Source: Micropterix aruncella
Lineage: Eukaryota; Arthropoda; Insecta; Lepidoptera; Micropterigidae
Length of the DNA: 64,000 nt
Direction of reading: 5' to 3'
Assembly: GCA_944548615.1 (NCBI GenBank)
Contig: OX155964.1
Span: 10,354,925 to 10,418,924, forward strand
How positions within the stretch are numbered: position 1 is the first letter of the stretch; each line of letters begins with the position of its first letter. Below, one piece after another: positions 12,831-24,014 of the stretch. The translations under genes and the position numbers were made by a program. The notes under the pieces were generated by a model, which was not told where the DNA came from, did no database searches, and saw only the letters and a program-made list of their open reading frames with translations.

Positions 12831-13996
12831 AATTTGTTTGACAAGGTCTCAGTTTGAGGCCGCTTGATAGTATTTCAGATAAATGTTGTCTGAAGTCAAT
12901 TTTCATTTATATTTTCAACACTGTATTTGAATATGTCATATGAAGCGGCTATAGGAAACATTAATTTCACAGAAAATAATGGAATATCTCAAATACTTTA
13001 GAAGTTATAGACAATTGTCCGCGCTTCCATACAAGAAGTGCCGTTGTGGAGCAGCCAACGTGCAGTTGGCCTAAAAAACTTTAGAATACAGCTTGCATGC
13101 TTTGCTTGAAGGATAGAAAAAAAAAATATTTGAGTTTAGTGCACAGATTTTGAGAAAATCGGCTGACATTATATATTTTTCTTCGAAAATGAACCATTGC
13201 TGTGTGATTTTCGTTTGTCCGTGTAATTAAAATAGTAAATTAAATATTTTCATATTATTATTGCGTTTATTTAACATAAAGAGACCAGGGAGATAGAGTG
13301 GGATAGGGATATCCCACATCATTTAACCCTATTTTTAATAACTTAATAATTAATAAAATAATTAAATATACAATTTGCAGATAGTTTTATGCCCCTTCAA
13401 TGGTAGATCCATCATAAAGCTTGAACCATCTTACAGGACACAGCCAAAAATTAAAAAAAGGTACCTATCCTATATTTTTTCTTTCTCACTATATTATTAT
13501 ATTTTATTATATACCTACCCGTGTTTATAAAAAATTAGGTTTTACGAAAGATTATTCTACGCGAAAAAACTAATATCTAGTAAAAAACCTCCTAATATTC
13601 AAATAAGAGTTAGTGGACTGTTATTATTAGTATACTGTGCCGCGATGCTGGGCCCGAGACCATTTTGATGCCATCGCCGCCGCGCACGCAATACAGATTG
13701 ATACAGAGATAAAAGTAGAGGAGAGAAAATCCGTTATTTAAACGCCCATACTTCGTTTCTAATTCACACCTAAATTAAACCCTAACATGCAGTAACATGT
13801 AACAGATTCAATATTATTAAAAGAGACTACAATCGTTTGACATGTGTTAGGTACAAGTTGATGCAGGAGAAATTGATACTCTCAAATATGTTTCCTAAAA
13901 AGCGGTTTCATATAAGAAACACCTTAAAGGGTTAATTTATAAAATAAATCGTTTAATTTCATTTTCAATATCCTAACCAAAATTTTCTTCGAAATT
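12831..13996. other. Intergenic DNA, perhaps the 3' part of the decayed element
   Basis: Low-complexity AT-rich DNA with no supported ORF. The first few hundred bases may be untranslated sequence of the pseudogene upstream. No inverted terminus was found. Confidence 0.35.
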
Positions 13997-14324
13997 ATAA
14001 ATAAGTTTAAAAACAAATTTACCGCGTGAAGTTTGTAGCACCCGACGTTTCGGCGATGATGCAAACGCTGTTTTCCAGGGTAGACTGAAGCGCCGTCAAT
14101 CCGTTATTCCGCGGGTAGGTGGCAAACCGCTGCAACTGCGCAGATTATAACGGTGGTGGGGCGGCGGGTTCGATAATCTGCGCAGTGGCAGCGGTTTGCC
14201 GCCTACCCGTGGAACAACGGATTGACGGCGCATCAGTCTACCCTGGACAACAGCGGTTGCAACATCGCCGAAACGTCGGGTGCTACAAAGCTCACGCGGT
14301 AAATTCGTCTTTAAACCTATTTAT
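13997..14324. mobile_element. Fold-back MITE, medium copy (ACCGCGTGAA family)
   Basis: Inverted arms of about 150 bp: ATAAATAAGTTTAAAAAC, ACCGCGTGAA, CCCGACGTTTCGGCGATG, CAGGGTAGACTGA, then CGGGTAGGTGGCAAACCGCT on the left, mirrored on the right. The loop is about 25 bp (AACGGTGGTGGGGCGGCGGG). Arms differ at several positions, so this copy is older than the one at 60767-61341. The open frame at 14119-14379 is a by-product of the arm. Confidence 0.85.
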
Positions 14325-15198
14325 AATGTCAAAAAACCGCAACAACCTTCGATTTTATACGTATATGTATACCTTTTAAAGGAGTTGACAACATAGCGAG
14401 CGGCATAGCAACTATCACGTGCACATATCAGTCTTTTTTTTTCATTAGACAGACAGTTCCTAAAAACAACAGTTCGGCAACTTCTGAAATAGTATCAGGC
14501 GCCCACGCGATTGTAGGAGTAGGGGGTTACGTCAAGTCGATTCGGGCAGGGCGGGTGCGGGCGATAAGCAACCCTTGGACTGTTGCCGAGGGCTCGTTAT
14601 CGCGTACGCTAGTCAACATCCGTACAGTAAATCTCCTGATCCAATGAATAATCTTGGATTTCCCGCCGGGACAATATATAGATAAAACTGTGATAAGGAT
14701 TTTCATAAGTTTTCATTGATAACGTTGGATCGAAAAATATCAAAGGCGCGATAAGCGAGGCCTTTCGTAAGACAAGAGTTGGAAATTCGACCGAAAAGTA
14801 CCGAGTCGTCCATGTAATGTCCTTTCCAGGGATTCGAGTCATCTTCAGGGATACCAATTGGTATACTTTTCTTATATTAATCCTGAAAATCGATGCAATT
14901 TCGACTTTAAGCGAGGGATTTAGTGTCATATGTCTTTTTGATCGGTCGTCGCTAAAATAAATCAGTAGCGTAAGATTTTGTTTGAATTAATTTCTGAGCT
15001 AGTTGAGAAACGAAATCCATGGTAGATGTTTCCATGGTACGTAGTAGTTTAAAATCTAAAAGATTACGACTCTGTGCGAAAATTTGAGATGTCGGATTCA
15101 ATCCCACCTCTTAATCAATTCAAAATTTTTATTGGATACATATCATACGAGTGTGTACTTATCACCATGTGGACAATATCTAAAGATGGGATGCCACC
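14325..15198. other. Intergenic DNA; one unassigned minus-strand frame
   Basis: A 106-codon minus-strand frame (14929-14609) has no domain I recognise; its interior reads TWTTRYFSVEFPTLVLRKAS. It could be chance or a fragment of an unknown gene. The stretch 14440-14530 (CTTCTGAAATAGTATCAGGC) resembles DNA beside the hairpins at 21868 and 25436. Confidence 0.3.
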
Positions 15199-15465
15199 AG
15201 TGTGCAGAACTGTGCGGCACTGCAATGCACAGTGTGCGACACAAATGTTTATTCTGGTCGACTCACTAAAGCAAACAATAACAAATTGTGCGCGAACATT
15301 CTAGAAATGTTCGCGCACATCTGTATACTTTTGTGCGCGCACACATGCAGGCAGTGGACTCGCGTCGCGTCGACAAACCTGTTGTGCGCGAACTCAGTCT
15401 TGCTTCCGCTACCGGAGTGAAAACATTGATTTGTGCGCGTACATTGTTAATTAACCAAGCTAAAT

Positions 15466-16738
15466 ATGGATTGGACGAATGATAAAATTATTAATTTTAT
15501 TCAAGCTATTGAAACTTATCCTGTATTATGGGATTCTAGTCACAGTGATTATAAAAATAAAAACAAAAAACACGACGCCACTCAAGAGTTGGCGCAAAGT
15601 TTCAATTGTGACTCGACTGAGGTAATGAGAAAATGGAAGATTATTTTGGCTCAATACCGAAGAGAAAAGAAGAAAATCGCGGACTCAAAATCTTCAGGTT
15701 CTGGGATTTTAGATATATATAAGCCGAAATGGTTTGCTTATGCATATTTGAATTTCTTTCATGGAAGGGATGAGCCGAACGTCAGCTTGAACTCACACGA
15801 CGAAATAAATGAACTGGTAGGTACGTTTTAAATATTTATTTTCTTACCTCTAATATTATTACTTAGATACCTATACTATTTACGCCAGATACCTATACTA
15901 TTTACGACATAATGCCGAATACGTTTTCCACAATACGTCTCGCTCTGCTCAACCGATAATTAAATATTCTCTCTTTTGATCTTTTGTCATGTTGACCGGG
16001 ATATGGTTTCATTAAATTTATATCTAACGCAAAAGCATCATCTGCCACAATGACATGTGGAATTGGTTTGTTCCTTCCGGGTAACGGGTAAGGTTCAGGC
16101 AAATTTAATTTTCCTTGCTGAAGATTAGCATAGATAACAACGTGTTTGCCATCCATAGCCCCAATGCAATGAGGGAAATTCCAAAGATGGTCAAATTGGC
16201 GCTCTAAGATCATCCATTCTTCTAAAGTGTTAGGCATCTGAAAAAGGAAATTTTATTACTATTTCAGGTATCACAAGATATTATTATCCAGAATGACACA
16301 GTAAATGAAGATCAAGAGTCTTTTCATGAAAGGCCAGTCGAAAAGTTTAAGGCTCCGAAGAACTCGCTTAAACGCCGTATTGTCGATGAAGACCCGAGAA
16401 TCGCCCAAGCTTTGTCCATTATGAATAACGTAAACAAGCAGATGGAAGCAAAAAAACCTGATGACGAAGACATTTTTGCTGCAGCCGTCGCAACGAAATT
16501 AAGGAAAATTAGAGATGAGCGAACCAAGATTTTAGTACAAAGGGATATAGATAATTTATTGTATGACGCTATTATTGGTACTGGAAAATATGTTACAACT
16601 CCAATGCCTTCACCGTATTCAGATTCGTCAAATTGTCAGAGTCCAGGACCGGCTTCAAGTTTTCAGGTCCGCGATAATGATTATTCAGATCTTTTACGTC
16701 AGAATGATGGCGAAACAATATCTTGGCATGAAATGTAA
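15466..16738 (+). CDS. MADF-domain protein of PIF/Harbinger (two exons)
   Basis: The accessory DNA-binding protein that in PIF/Harbinger elements partners the nuclease, guiding it to transposon ends in the nucleus. Exon 1 is 15466-15816 and exon 2 is 16268-16738. The donor is CTG|GTAGGT, the acceptor TATTTCAG|GTATCA, both at phase 0, giving 273 residues. Exon 1 encodes a MADF domain (residues about 8-95: FIQAIETYPVLWD, a basic RKWKIILAQYRREKKK, then KWFAYAYLNFF). Exon 2 holds an acidic stretch and a BESS-like helix near its centre (FAAAVATKLRKIRDERTKIL). The ATG chosen is the first in frame before the domain. No stop or frameshift is seen, so the gene looks intact. Its intron contains exon 2 of the opposing nuclease gene. 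Confidence 0.85.
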
Positions 16739-17280
16739 TGCAATAAAAGTGACTAAAATAAAATGGTACATTATTTTTATTTTCTTACCTTAATATTTTC
16801 TTTCAACACGCTTATCAACGCCTTACAAGTTTCAGGTACAATCCGAGCAATAAGCTCTTTTGAAACTTTAAATAAGAACATTAAACTTGCAAAAGAATCT
16901 CCAGTAGCAAGATATCTTAAGGTGATTGCAAGCCTTATTGAAACATGGACACATTTTCTGTAGTTGGTATCTTGCTTAGCAATAAAAGGACTAGTTACAT
17001 TAACCAGCAACTCAAAATCTTCGCAAGATATACGTGTGAAGTTTTTAAATCCACTCAATGGATCTATTTTTATTTCTTCTAGAAATTTATTCGTTTCTTC
17101 ATTCCGTCGCTGTAGTAACGGCCTCACCCAACATCGCGGTTTCTTCCTTCGTTTCTTTTTAAGGAGACTACATAGTAAAACACATGCTGCAGCACAAAGC
17201 ACTACGTTTTCCTGCCCGTTCATATTAACTACTGAACTGTCTCGGCAGAAACTCTGCTCAGTGAACATGTTCGCGCACAA
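15902..17280 (-). pseudogene. HARBI1-like nuclease, internally deleted
   Basis: A DDE-type nuclease that cuts transposon ends. Exon 1 runs from 17280 (or an internal ATG at the MNGQENV residues) to 16789 and contains CWVRPLLQRR, FKNFTRISCEDFELL, IAKQDTNYR and RLAITLRYLATGDSFASL, all typical of the HARBI1 N-terminal half. Donor AAG|GTAAGA; exon 2 starts at 16237 after CCTTTTTCAG, at phase 0, and encodes WNFPHCIGAMDGKH (first catalytic Asp), LPGRNKPIPHVIVADDAFAL (Asp where Glu is usual) and YRLSRARRIVENVFGIM. Between DGKHVVIYANL and QQGKLNLPEP about 50 residues, including the second Asp, are missing, and the protein stops at 15902 just after the ENVFGI block. Both losses indicate an inactive gene. 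Two direct repeats of TAGTATAGGTATCT follow the stop. Confidence 0.85.
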
Positions 17281-17415
17281 GTGTGCTGAACTGTGCGCTT
17301 ACAAAAGTTACGCACAGCCTTACCAGTGGAGACGGAAGCCAAATGCGACACCAGCTTAGTACCTGCACTGTTGGAGTTTTGCACAAAATGTGTGCAAGCA
17401 AATGTGCTGCACACT

Positions 17416-17641
17416 ATTTTGGTGGAAATAAGAAATAAGAAATAAGAAAAATTTATTTTCATAAACCCGATCTGGGTATAGAAATTACTTTACAAAAAAT
17501 TATTATATATATAATAACATTACGAAATTACAACAAATAGTATTTCTACAAATGAAATTACATTTTAAATTATAAAAAAGTGTATAAAAAGTTCTGCGAT
17601 CTAAGCTAACAGTGTATAAAAAAAGTGTATAAAAGTTCTGC
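17416..17641. other. Short repeats between transposons
   Basis: Contains three AAATAAG units at 17427-17447, and two copies of AGTGTATAAAA(A)GTTCTGCGAT near 17579 and 17619. Possibly a retroposon tail on the minus strand. No ORF. Confidence 0.4.
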
Positions 17642-18215
17642 GATCCAAGCAAAGCATTCGACTGTATAAACATCAATACCCTGGTAGACAAGCTAAACCA
17701 TCATGGAATTAGAGGAGCGGCCAATTCACTCATTAAATCGTACCCACAAAACAGGCAGCAAGTGGTGGAGATTAAAATAATTGATGGAATTGAGGAAAAG
17801 GCTGAGCAATCGAGTTGTGAAATAGTAAACACCGGTGTGCATCACGGCTCAACATTAGGACCTCTCCTCTTCAAACTCTATTGTAACGATTTAGCCGACA
17901 ACATAACATGTGCCTAGACTGTCCAACTCGCAGACGACACCACGCGCATTCTTGAAAGTGACTATAGAGCAAAAATGGAGGATCCAACAAGCGAAACACT
18001 TTTTGAAGTCAATGACTAGTTTAGAGTGAACCCGATGTCGCCAATTTAAGCAAAGCAGTGTTGATAAACTTCTCAAATAAAAAAGAAAAACAGTTAAATT
18101 ACTCTATTGAGATTGCCAAGTCCACTAAATTTCCAGGAACTTACACCGACTAAAACATGTCACGGAAAACCCACATAGACCAGCCCAAACCAAAATTGTG
18201 TTAAGCCCGCTATGC
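17642..18215 (+). pseudogene. LINE reverse-transcriptase remnant
   Basis: A non-LTR RT core fragment read on the plus strand. It contains DPSKAFDCIN (the conserved Asp region before the palm), KLNHHGIRGAANSLIKSY, SCEIVNTGVHHGSTLGPLLF (the usual GVPQGSxLGPLLF motif with substitutions), YCNDLADN, then LADDTTRILES, where FADDTT would carry the catalytic Asp pair. In-frame TAG codons occur after NITCA and after FEVND, and frames shift later, where THIDQPKPKL-type wording follows the CATGTCACGGAAAACC segment. The fragment is truncated at both ends. The KLNHHGIRG wording suggests a Jockey/CR1-like element. Function is lost. Confidence 0.8.
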
Positions 18216-18337
18216 GGTATCCAGATCGAATCCGGTGGAATCGGGTGGAATCGCACCTTAACAGTCATTTAATAGAGAATCGTCGGGTGACATCTAAAGA
18301 GCATTTATTTACGAAATTCGTAAAAAAATAAACAAAA

Positions 18338-19029
18338 TCCATACTAATATTATAAAGAGGTAAAGTTTGTGACGTTGTAGGAAGTAATCTCTGGATCTAC
18401 TGAACCGATTTTGAAAAGTCTTTTACCAGTAGAAAGCCACGTTATTTGTGAGTGTCATAGGCTATATATTAATCCGAAAAATGAAAAGACTTTTTCGTGG
18501 TAGTCGGATTTCCAAAGTAAGTCGGAAAAAACGGTCGAACGAAAACGTTTCTAACTAACGCTGCCTTAACGGTGAGAGATATATGATTAAGTTCTAGAGA
18601 AAAGTTGTAGAGTTTGATAATGCCTACAAAAAAGTCAGCGACAGCATTTATGTCTAACTTTTATATTTAAGTCACAAAAAGTAGTTTTTCAAATTAAAAA
18701 AATAATTTAAATCGTTAGGTCATGTTTATTGGTCATATTATCAACAATTATGAATTATTATCAAAATAAGTAAATTTATCGTCTCAAGTGTTTAAAACAA
18801 AAGACATTTACAAGAAGAACATTTAAGACACTCACAAGAAGACACTCACAAATAACAGTAATATAGTCAAATTGGCATGCAAATACAGACATACATATGC
18901 AGTAAAAAAAACCTTTCTTTTGGCAGTCAGGAAATAAATCATAACACTCAGTACTAACCAAACCACACTCAAAATTTCGTCACAAGTAAAAAGTTTTACT
19001 GCCCAACGAAGTGGACACGGGTCAGCTAG
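18338..19029 (+). mobile_element. Helitron-like non-autonomous element
   Basis: Starts TCCATACTAATATTATAAA and ends ACGGGTCAGCTAG, inserted between A and T. A 5' TC and 3' CTAG-type end preceded by a small GCCC...GGGT hairpin are the marks of Helitrons, and this 5' end with a following CTGAACCGATTTTGA-type phrase is widespread in Lepidoptera. No Rep/helicase is encoded and there is no target duplication, as expected. The 3' hairpin is weak here (CCC and GGG arms only). Open frames inside are not meaningful. Confidence 0.65.
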
Positions 19030-19554
19030 TTTAAAATACAATATTGACATTATTTCTTGATTTTCAGAAAACATTGTCATTTGAGAAAGGGAAGAAATGA
19101 GGAGGGGATAGAAAAGGGGAAAAAAGGGTAGTTATTAATATAAGTACTTATATAATACCTTTTCAATAACTCTGAAGTTGGAAAGCGTCCTAATACTTGT
19201 AATATATGTTGCATGAACAGCGAGAGTAAGAGCGAAACAAAATACGATGTGTTATATAAAGAGTATTTTTCTGACTTGGAGTGGGAGACCATGACTTCCT
19301 AGAAGGCTGAACTTCTCCTGAAGATGGAGAGGTGCCGTATGATTATTGAGCACGTTAAATAGTAATGCTAATTTCTGCGATCTCGGATCCGTAGACCTTG
19401 AATACGATTTCGAAATTCCGACACATGGTCATATTTGCTGAGGTTATATAACTATATTTAAGTACCATCATTGCTAGAATGGTCCCGGCACGAGCGCCAC
19501 GCGAGCACGGCAGTATCTTGCTGTCGCGCCTACTAAACACAGTTTTGCTAATTA
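19030..19554. other. Intergenic DNA without recognised feature
   Basis: No supported ORF. An A/G-rich stretch at 19083-19130 is low complexity. Confidence 0.35.
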
Positions 19555-20640
19555 TTCAACGTTTTTGTGGAATCGTCTGGGAGTGACTTTGTGGCCCAGT
19601 TTTGTTCTTTTTCTCGAAGTGCCTCTCCATTACTGGAGGTTAGCCGTTAGCTCTGAATACTTTTGTCAGTCTTGCTCCATCCGGAAAAGCTGTTCCGTAC
19701 TGGTGATCGCGGTCCACTCTCTGACATTGCACAACCACGACTTTATCCTCCTTCCACGGCGTCGTTTACCCTCAATTTTGCCCATCAATATTAGTTGAAG
19801 CAGCTGATATCTGTCATGCCGCAGCACGTGCCCTAGATATTCAATCTTGCGCTTTTTGACGGTATGCAACAATTTTCGGGTCGTACCAGCACGCTGAAGC
19901 ACTTTTTCGTTGCTAACTTTATGGGTCCAGCTTATACGGAGCATTCGACGGTAGCACCACATCTCAAAAGATTCTAGCCGCCGTCTGGTGTCTTCTTTTA
20001 TGGTCCACACTTCGCTGCTGTACATAACCACTGGCCAGATGTAGCAATGCAGGATCCGAGTTCTAAGTCTTAGATTTATTTTCCGGCAAAACAAGGTTTT
20101 TCTCATTTTATTGAATGATGCACGGGCGATTTCTATCCGGGTCTTAATTTCTTGATCGTAGTCCCATATTTCATTCCCCCATGCACCGAGATATTTGTAC
20201 TGCTGGACGCGCTCAAGAACTTTACCTGCCACTGATATAGTAGGTTGTAAATCAGGATCCCTGGTAATAACCATGACTTTGGTCTTTGAAATATTGATTG
20301 ACAAGTCAGTTTTTTCACTGCACTCATTAACTTTGTCAACCAACCTTTGTAGGTCTTCCTGAGTAGAGGCAATAAGAACTGTGTCATCGGCGTAGCGCAA
20401 ATTATTGATGCGTTTTACGTTCATTCTCACCCCCACATCAAGATTCTCCAGGGCCTCGGTCATAATCGCCTCAGAGTACACGTTGAATAGTAATAGGGAC
20501 AGAACGCAACCCTAACGTACCCCGCGGCAAATGTCGACCTCCTCCGTGTATTCCTGTTACACACTGACTGTTGCTTTTTGGTTCACATTTGGATTTGCCG
20601 TCTAAACCAATGTCATTCAAGAGCCTTATATCTATAACTA
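19555..20640 (-). pseudogene. RTE-type LINE, 5'-truncated reverse transcriptase
   Basis: The C-terminal half of a non-LTR RT. The longest frame is 20481-19666 (271 codons). It includes NVKRINNLRYADDTVLIAST (catalytic YADD), LSINISKTKVM, VQQYKYLG, LRTRILHCYIWPVVMYSSEVW, a thumb-like RRLESFEMWCYRRMLRISW and RKIEYLGHVLR, and ends FRMEQD. Upstream in the same frame are EEVDICRGVR-stop-GCVLSPLLF, where CAG (Gln) of the usual RGVRQGC motif has become TAG, and further up NDIGLDGK and NQKATVSV separated by a deletion and frameshift. The order and wording match the RTE clade. The 5' half (endonuclease, RT fingers) is missing, as usual for target-primed insertion. DNA after the stop to about 19555 looks like its 3' UTR. 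No function is expected. Confidence 0.88.
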
Positions 20641-21359
20641 TAAAAAAAGGTTTAAGTGATTAAAGTTCGTTTATTTTTTCAAATAAACGAACTATTCGAT
20701 TTAACCGGACGGTCGGTTTAATATTAACCGGATATCCGGTATCCGGTACAATCACTAGTTGATAGCCCATATCCTCGCTTTCAGAGGACAGCCTTTGAAG
20801 CGAATTCATGTCGGGTGCGGATGTTGCTAGCAACACAGTGCAACGCCATAGGCGAATGCTACATGTTCGATATTTATCCCGATATTTGTATTGTTATCCA
20901 GATTGTGATAGTCGGGATCGCAAAGGGATACTAAACGTTCGTTAATAATCGCGTCAGCACGGCGATAAATTTTATTCACTGTATACGTGGACGTGAGCCA
21001 GCGATCAGTGACAATGTAAAGAAAGCTTGTGTTGCTATTAGCGTTAGCATTAAGAAAGCGAGTGAAGAAAAAAAGCAAAATATTGGTTCCAAGACAGGGA
21101 TAAATAAACGCATTTGAATTTGTTAAATCAGATTCGAGTATACCAACGAACGGATGACTATGAAAATTATTTTAGCACGTTGATGCTTCCTTTTAAAATA
21201 TACTTCGATTGCTTACGCCGTACTTGATTGAATAAACGAGATACAGCCAGGAGAAAGACAATTTAAGTGAGAAAAAAATAGCTCTGACATTACATATTTG
21301 TGTATTTTTGTATATATTTAAATATTTTTGGTCGTTCGTTTGAGGTGCGGCGGTAGCCG
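20641..21359. other. Intergenic DNA without recognised gene
   Basis: Has a short repetitive piece at 20700-20745 (CCGGATATCCGGTATCCGG). No supported ORF. Confidence 0.35.
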
Positions 21360-21685
21360 TCACGTTTAGCGCGTCCTCATCCATCGCTGCCAGAATACAT
21401 ACTGTATCGATATATAATCCCATAGATAGGCATTTCCCGCTGTAAAATGACCACTTCAAAACCACTACTAAAAGCCGGTCAGTAGTAGTTTGGTTGCAGT
21501 CCGCTGGCAGATAGCCGACCGTTTCCGGTGTGAGAGCTGCCGCGAAGAATAATGGCGTGCATACTGTACGCATACTGTTCAATTTATTGCTCTCTCTGTC
21601 ACATGTTTTACAAGCAAAGGGAATGGAGCCAACTTATTTGAATCTGAAGGAATATCTAGATAATATATCGATGACACACTGACAC
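21360..21685 (+). repeat. Dispersed repeat, copy 1 (CCACTACTAAAAGCCGGTCA family)
   Basis: Shares CTTCAAAACCACTACT, GCCGACCGTTTCCGGTGTG, AGAGCTGCCGCGA, GTCACATGTTTTAC and AGCCAAC with 41930-42205 in the same orientation, with few differences. Non-coding; the minus-strand frame over it has no motif. Unknown class. Confidence 0.65.
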
Positions 21686-21865
21686 GAATAAATTTGAATA
21701 TCGATAAGGCTCCGATATATACATATTGCCCGATACTTGATCCAGATCTTGGATTTCTGGACTACTAAAAATCCTGTGATCCGTATCATGATCCGTGATA
21801 CATTATACTGCCCCCCCGATAAATATCATGATCTATCGCGATAATACTAATATTATCGCGATAAC

Positions 21866-21992
21866 ATCCCATTCCATTATGCACTGGCAAAAGGATTGCC
21901 AAATTTGTCAATCTTAAGTCATGCCTAAGCTTGACTTAAGATTGACAAATTTGGCAATCCTTTTGCCAGTGCATAATGGAATGGGATGTTAC
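21866..21992. repeat. Perfect hairpin, 59-bp arms
   Basis: AACATCCCATTCCATTATGC..GGATTGCCAAATTTGTCAATC..TTAAGTCA, about 10 bp of loop (TGCCTAAGCT), then the exact mirror ending GCATAATGGAATGGGATGTT. Inside the arms is a smaller inverted word (GATTGCC/GGCAATC). The right flank (GTATTAGGGGTGCATGCGAT, GGCAGGCACAGGCGGGTGTT) is shared with the right flank of the related structure at 25436-25540, so the hairpin is one end of a dispersed element. Confidence 0.85.
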
Positions 21993-23600
21993 TTACTTGC
22001 TCTTCGTATCAAAGTCATTTAAAAGGAACCTCAACTTCTGAAAAAGTATTAGGGGTGCATGCGATCGCAAGAGTGGCAGGCACAGGCGGGTGTTACGCAA
22101 AAATGATAATTCGCACGCAGGCGGTATGGCGCCTTGGGGAAGACGGCCGAGGGGCCGACGTCGCGCGTCGCGTGCGCGCCGCACCGCCAAACACCGGCCG
22201 GCCACCGAGTAATGCCACATAATTGACGCTTGCGCTCCGCGTGCCGACCGTCGCGCTGCTACCTCAATTGACGACCTTGAAGCGAGAGAGGGGCAGATCC
22301 ATTTTTAAACAAGGTAGGAAAAAAGATCACGCAGCGTGATCTTATGAGACTTTTTAATTTTATAAAATATATTCTGATTTATTTGATATGTCACGGGAGC
22401 GATTTGACTTTTATACAGCACCGGGAACTGGCTGGCGCATCGCACACGGCGCACGTTATACGCCTATGTTGCCAGCAATGTTTCTATGAAATTCTATTTC
22501 GACACATTTCAGATTTTTTTAAAGAAATAAAATGTTACGTAACTAATTTTGCACGATGTAGGTACGATCTAGTTGGTAGATCTTCCTATCGTACATCTTA
22601 AAAATACTAAAATAGGATTTAGATTATACATATGGCAGCACTGACACACGTTCGCTAGTTTGTTTGACCTCTGATGGAAGAAATTAGCAGTGGATTTACA
22701 ATCAACGCGACTTTCGTCTATATTATAATTTACATAAAAAAGTTCAACAATTAAAGAAGTCGAATAAAAAGTAAATACATAAAACGCAATAAGGGAGGAA
22801 GAACCCGCTTCAGACCATACCGACTTATACATAGTTTCTGAGATCTAGGTGCGAACGGACTGACGGACTCGAACTGACTCGGACGGATGAAAACTTACAA
22901 AACTGCTCGCGCATCTTACATAGTCGAAAACTTATATGGCTCGCGCATCGAGGGTTCCGTACCTTAAAATAGGAATTGTAGCCGTTAAACATTTTCACGT
23001 AAATAGACTAGAAAAGGAGCTATAGAAGTCCATTGATATTTTTAATAAACAAATTGCATTAGTTTATACCCTCTTCTGTAAGTTAGAGAAAAAGATTGAT
23101 ACTAAAAATTGTTGTAGGAATTTTCAGATTTTCAGCTTATATTTTTATAGATATTTTTATAAATTCAAATATATAAACGGATAAATTGCGTTTAGTTCTA
23201 TTTTTTTTTCTCCAAAAATACGTTCCATTGGCATTAAATCAATGTTCCATTTGGTATAATATAGATTTGTATCATAATAGATTTTTGTATATTATAGAAC
23301 TTCTCAAAAACTACGATAATCACAGGCTCTATTTAAATTTTTCCTGCCATCTTTACCTATCAAAACTACCGTGATACCTGATAAAAAAACCTAAATTTTC
23401 GGCAAATAAACTATGGAGATGGGGGGGGGGGCACACTTTTAATACGTTCACTTAGATGGTTTCTCTTAAATGGAGTATGAAAAAAAAGCGATATTGTTTT
23501 CAAATCAGCTAAGTAACTTCTTCAGAAGACTCGACTGGCTCGGATAACATTTGATTCTCCTTAAAAAAAACATATTTTTCCACTTTCGATTTTGCAGATA
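21993..23600. other. Intergenic DNA with GC-rich patch
   Basis: 22080-22290 is GC-rich (runs of CGCGCGTCGCGTGCGCGCC), unlike its surroundings. A small GATCACGC/GCGTGATC hairpin is at 22326. From 22300 to 23600 the DNA is AT-rich, with a G homopolymer at 23420-23430 and no supported gene. Confidence 0.35.
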
Positions 23601-23765
23601 GGCAAGAAAGTTCTATGACTAATCCGAAATTCACGTGTATACCTTTTAAACTGGCCGAGATAATCGACGGTGAAGTACGCCCAGACAGACGTCGAAGCTT
23701 CGCCGCCACTAGGATCCTGTCCGTGCGCTTTATAAAGTACGGAACCCTAAAAATGGGGAAGTATG
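23601..23765 (+). repeat. Dispersed repeat fragment with ACGGAACCCTAAAAA end
   Basis: Ends TAAAGTACGGAACCCTAAAA. This type of ending, often with a CAGACAGACAG run, is shared in degenerate form with 26620-26835 here and is common in lepidopteran repeats. Non-coding. Confidence 0.4.
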
Positions 23766-24014
23766 GATCTGCCCTTCTGTTGCTGCAATGTGCTCAATTT
23801 ATTTTCTGTTTTTATCTCGACGGCTGGCCTGACAAGCCAGTAATCTCCTATCTCGCGTAATGCACAAAATACAGACTGTAATTCGGCGCGAGACGTTTGC
23901 AGCATTTTCCTAGTGGATTCGCGAATGTCGTATGGGAGGGACATTAAGTGGGTTATCTAAATCCGGTCAAGTCATTTAAGTCTAATCTAAGTCTGGTCAA
24001 GTAATTTTTTAACG

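Larger units (their letters stand above)
15199..17415. mobile_element. PIF/Harbinger DNA transposon
   Basis: A unit of about 2.2 kb with the two genes diagnostic of PIF/Harbinger: a MADF (Myb-like) DNA-binding protein on the plus strand and a HARBI1-type nuclease on the minus strand. The outermost shared word is AGTGTGCAG at 15199, mirrored as CTGCACACT ending at 17415. Subterminal regions at both ends are rich in GTGCGCGAAC/TTCGCGCAC words (15275-15390 and 17265-17300), plausible binding sites. The 3-bp target duplication usual for this superfamily is not clear, so the exact ends are uncertain by a few bases. The nuclease has lost part of its core, so the copy is probably immobile without help. 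Confidence 0.85.

Noticed and set aside
16777..17359. Plus-strand frames at 16763-17359
   Set aside because: Antisense shadows of nuclease exon 1.
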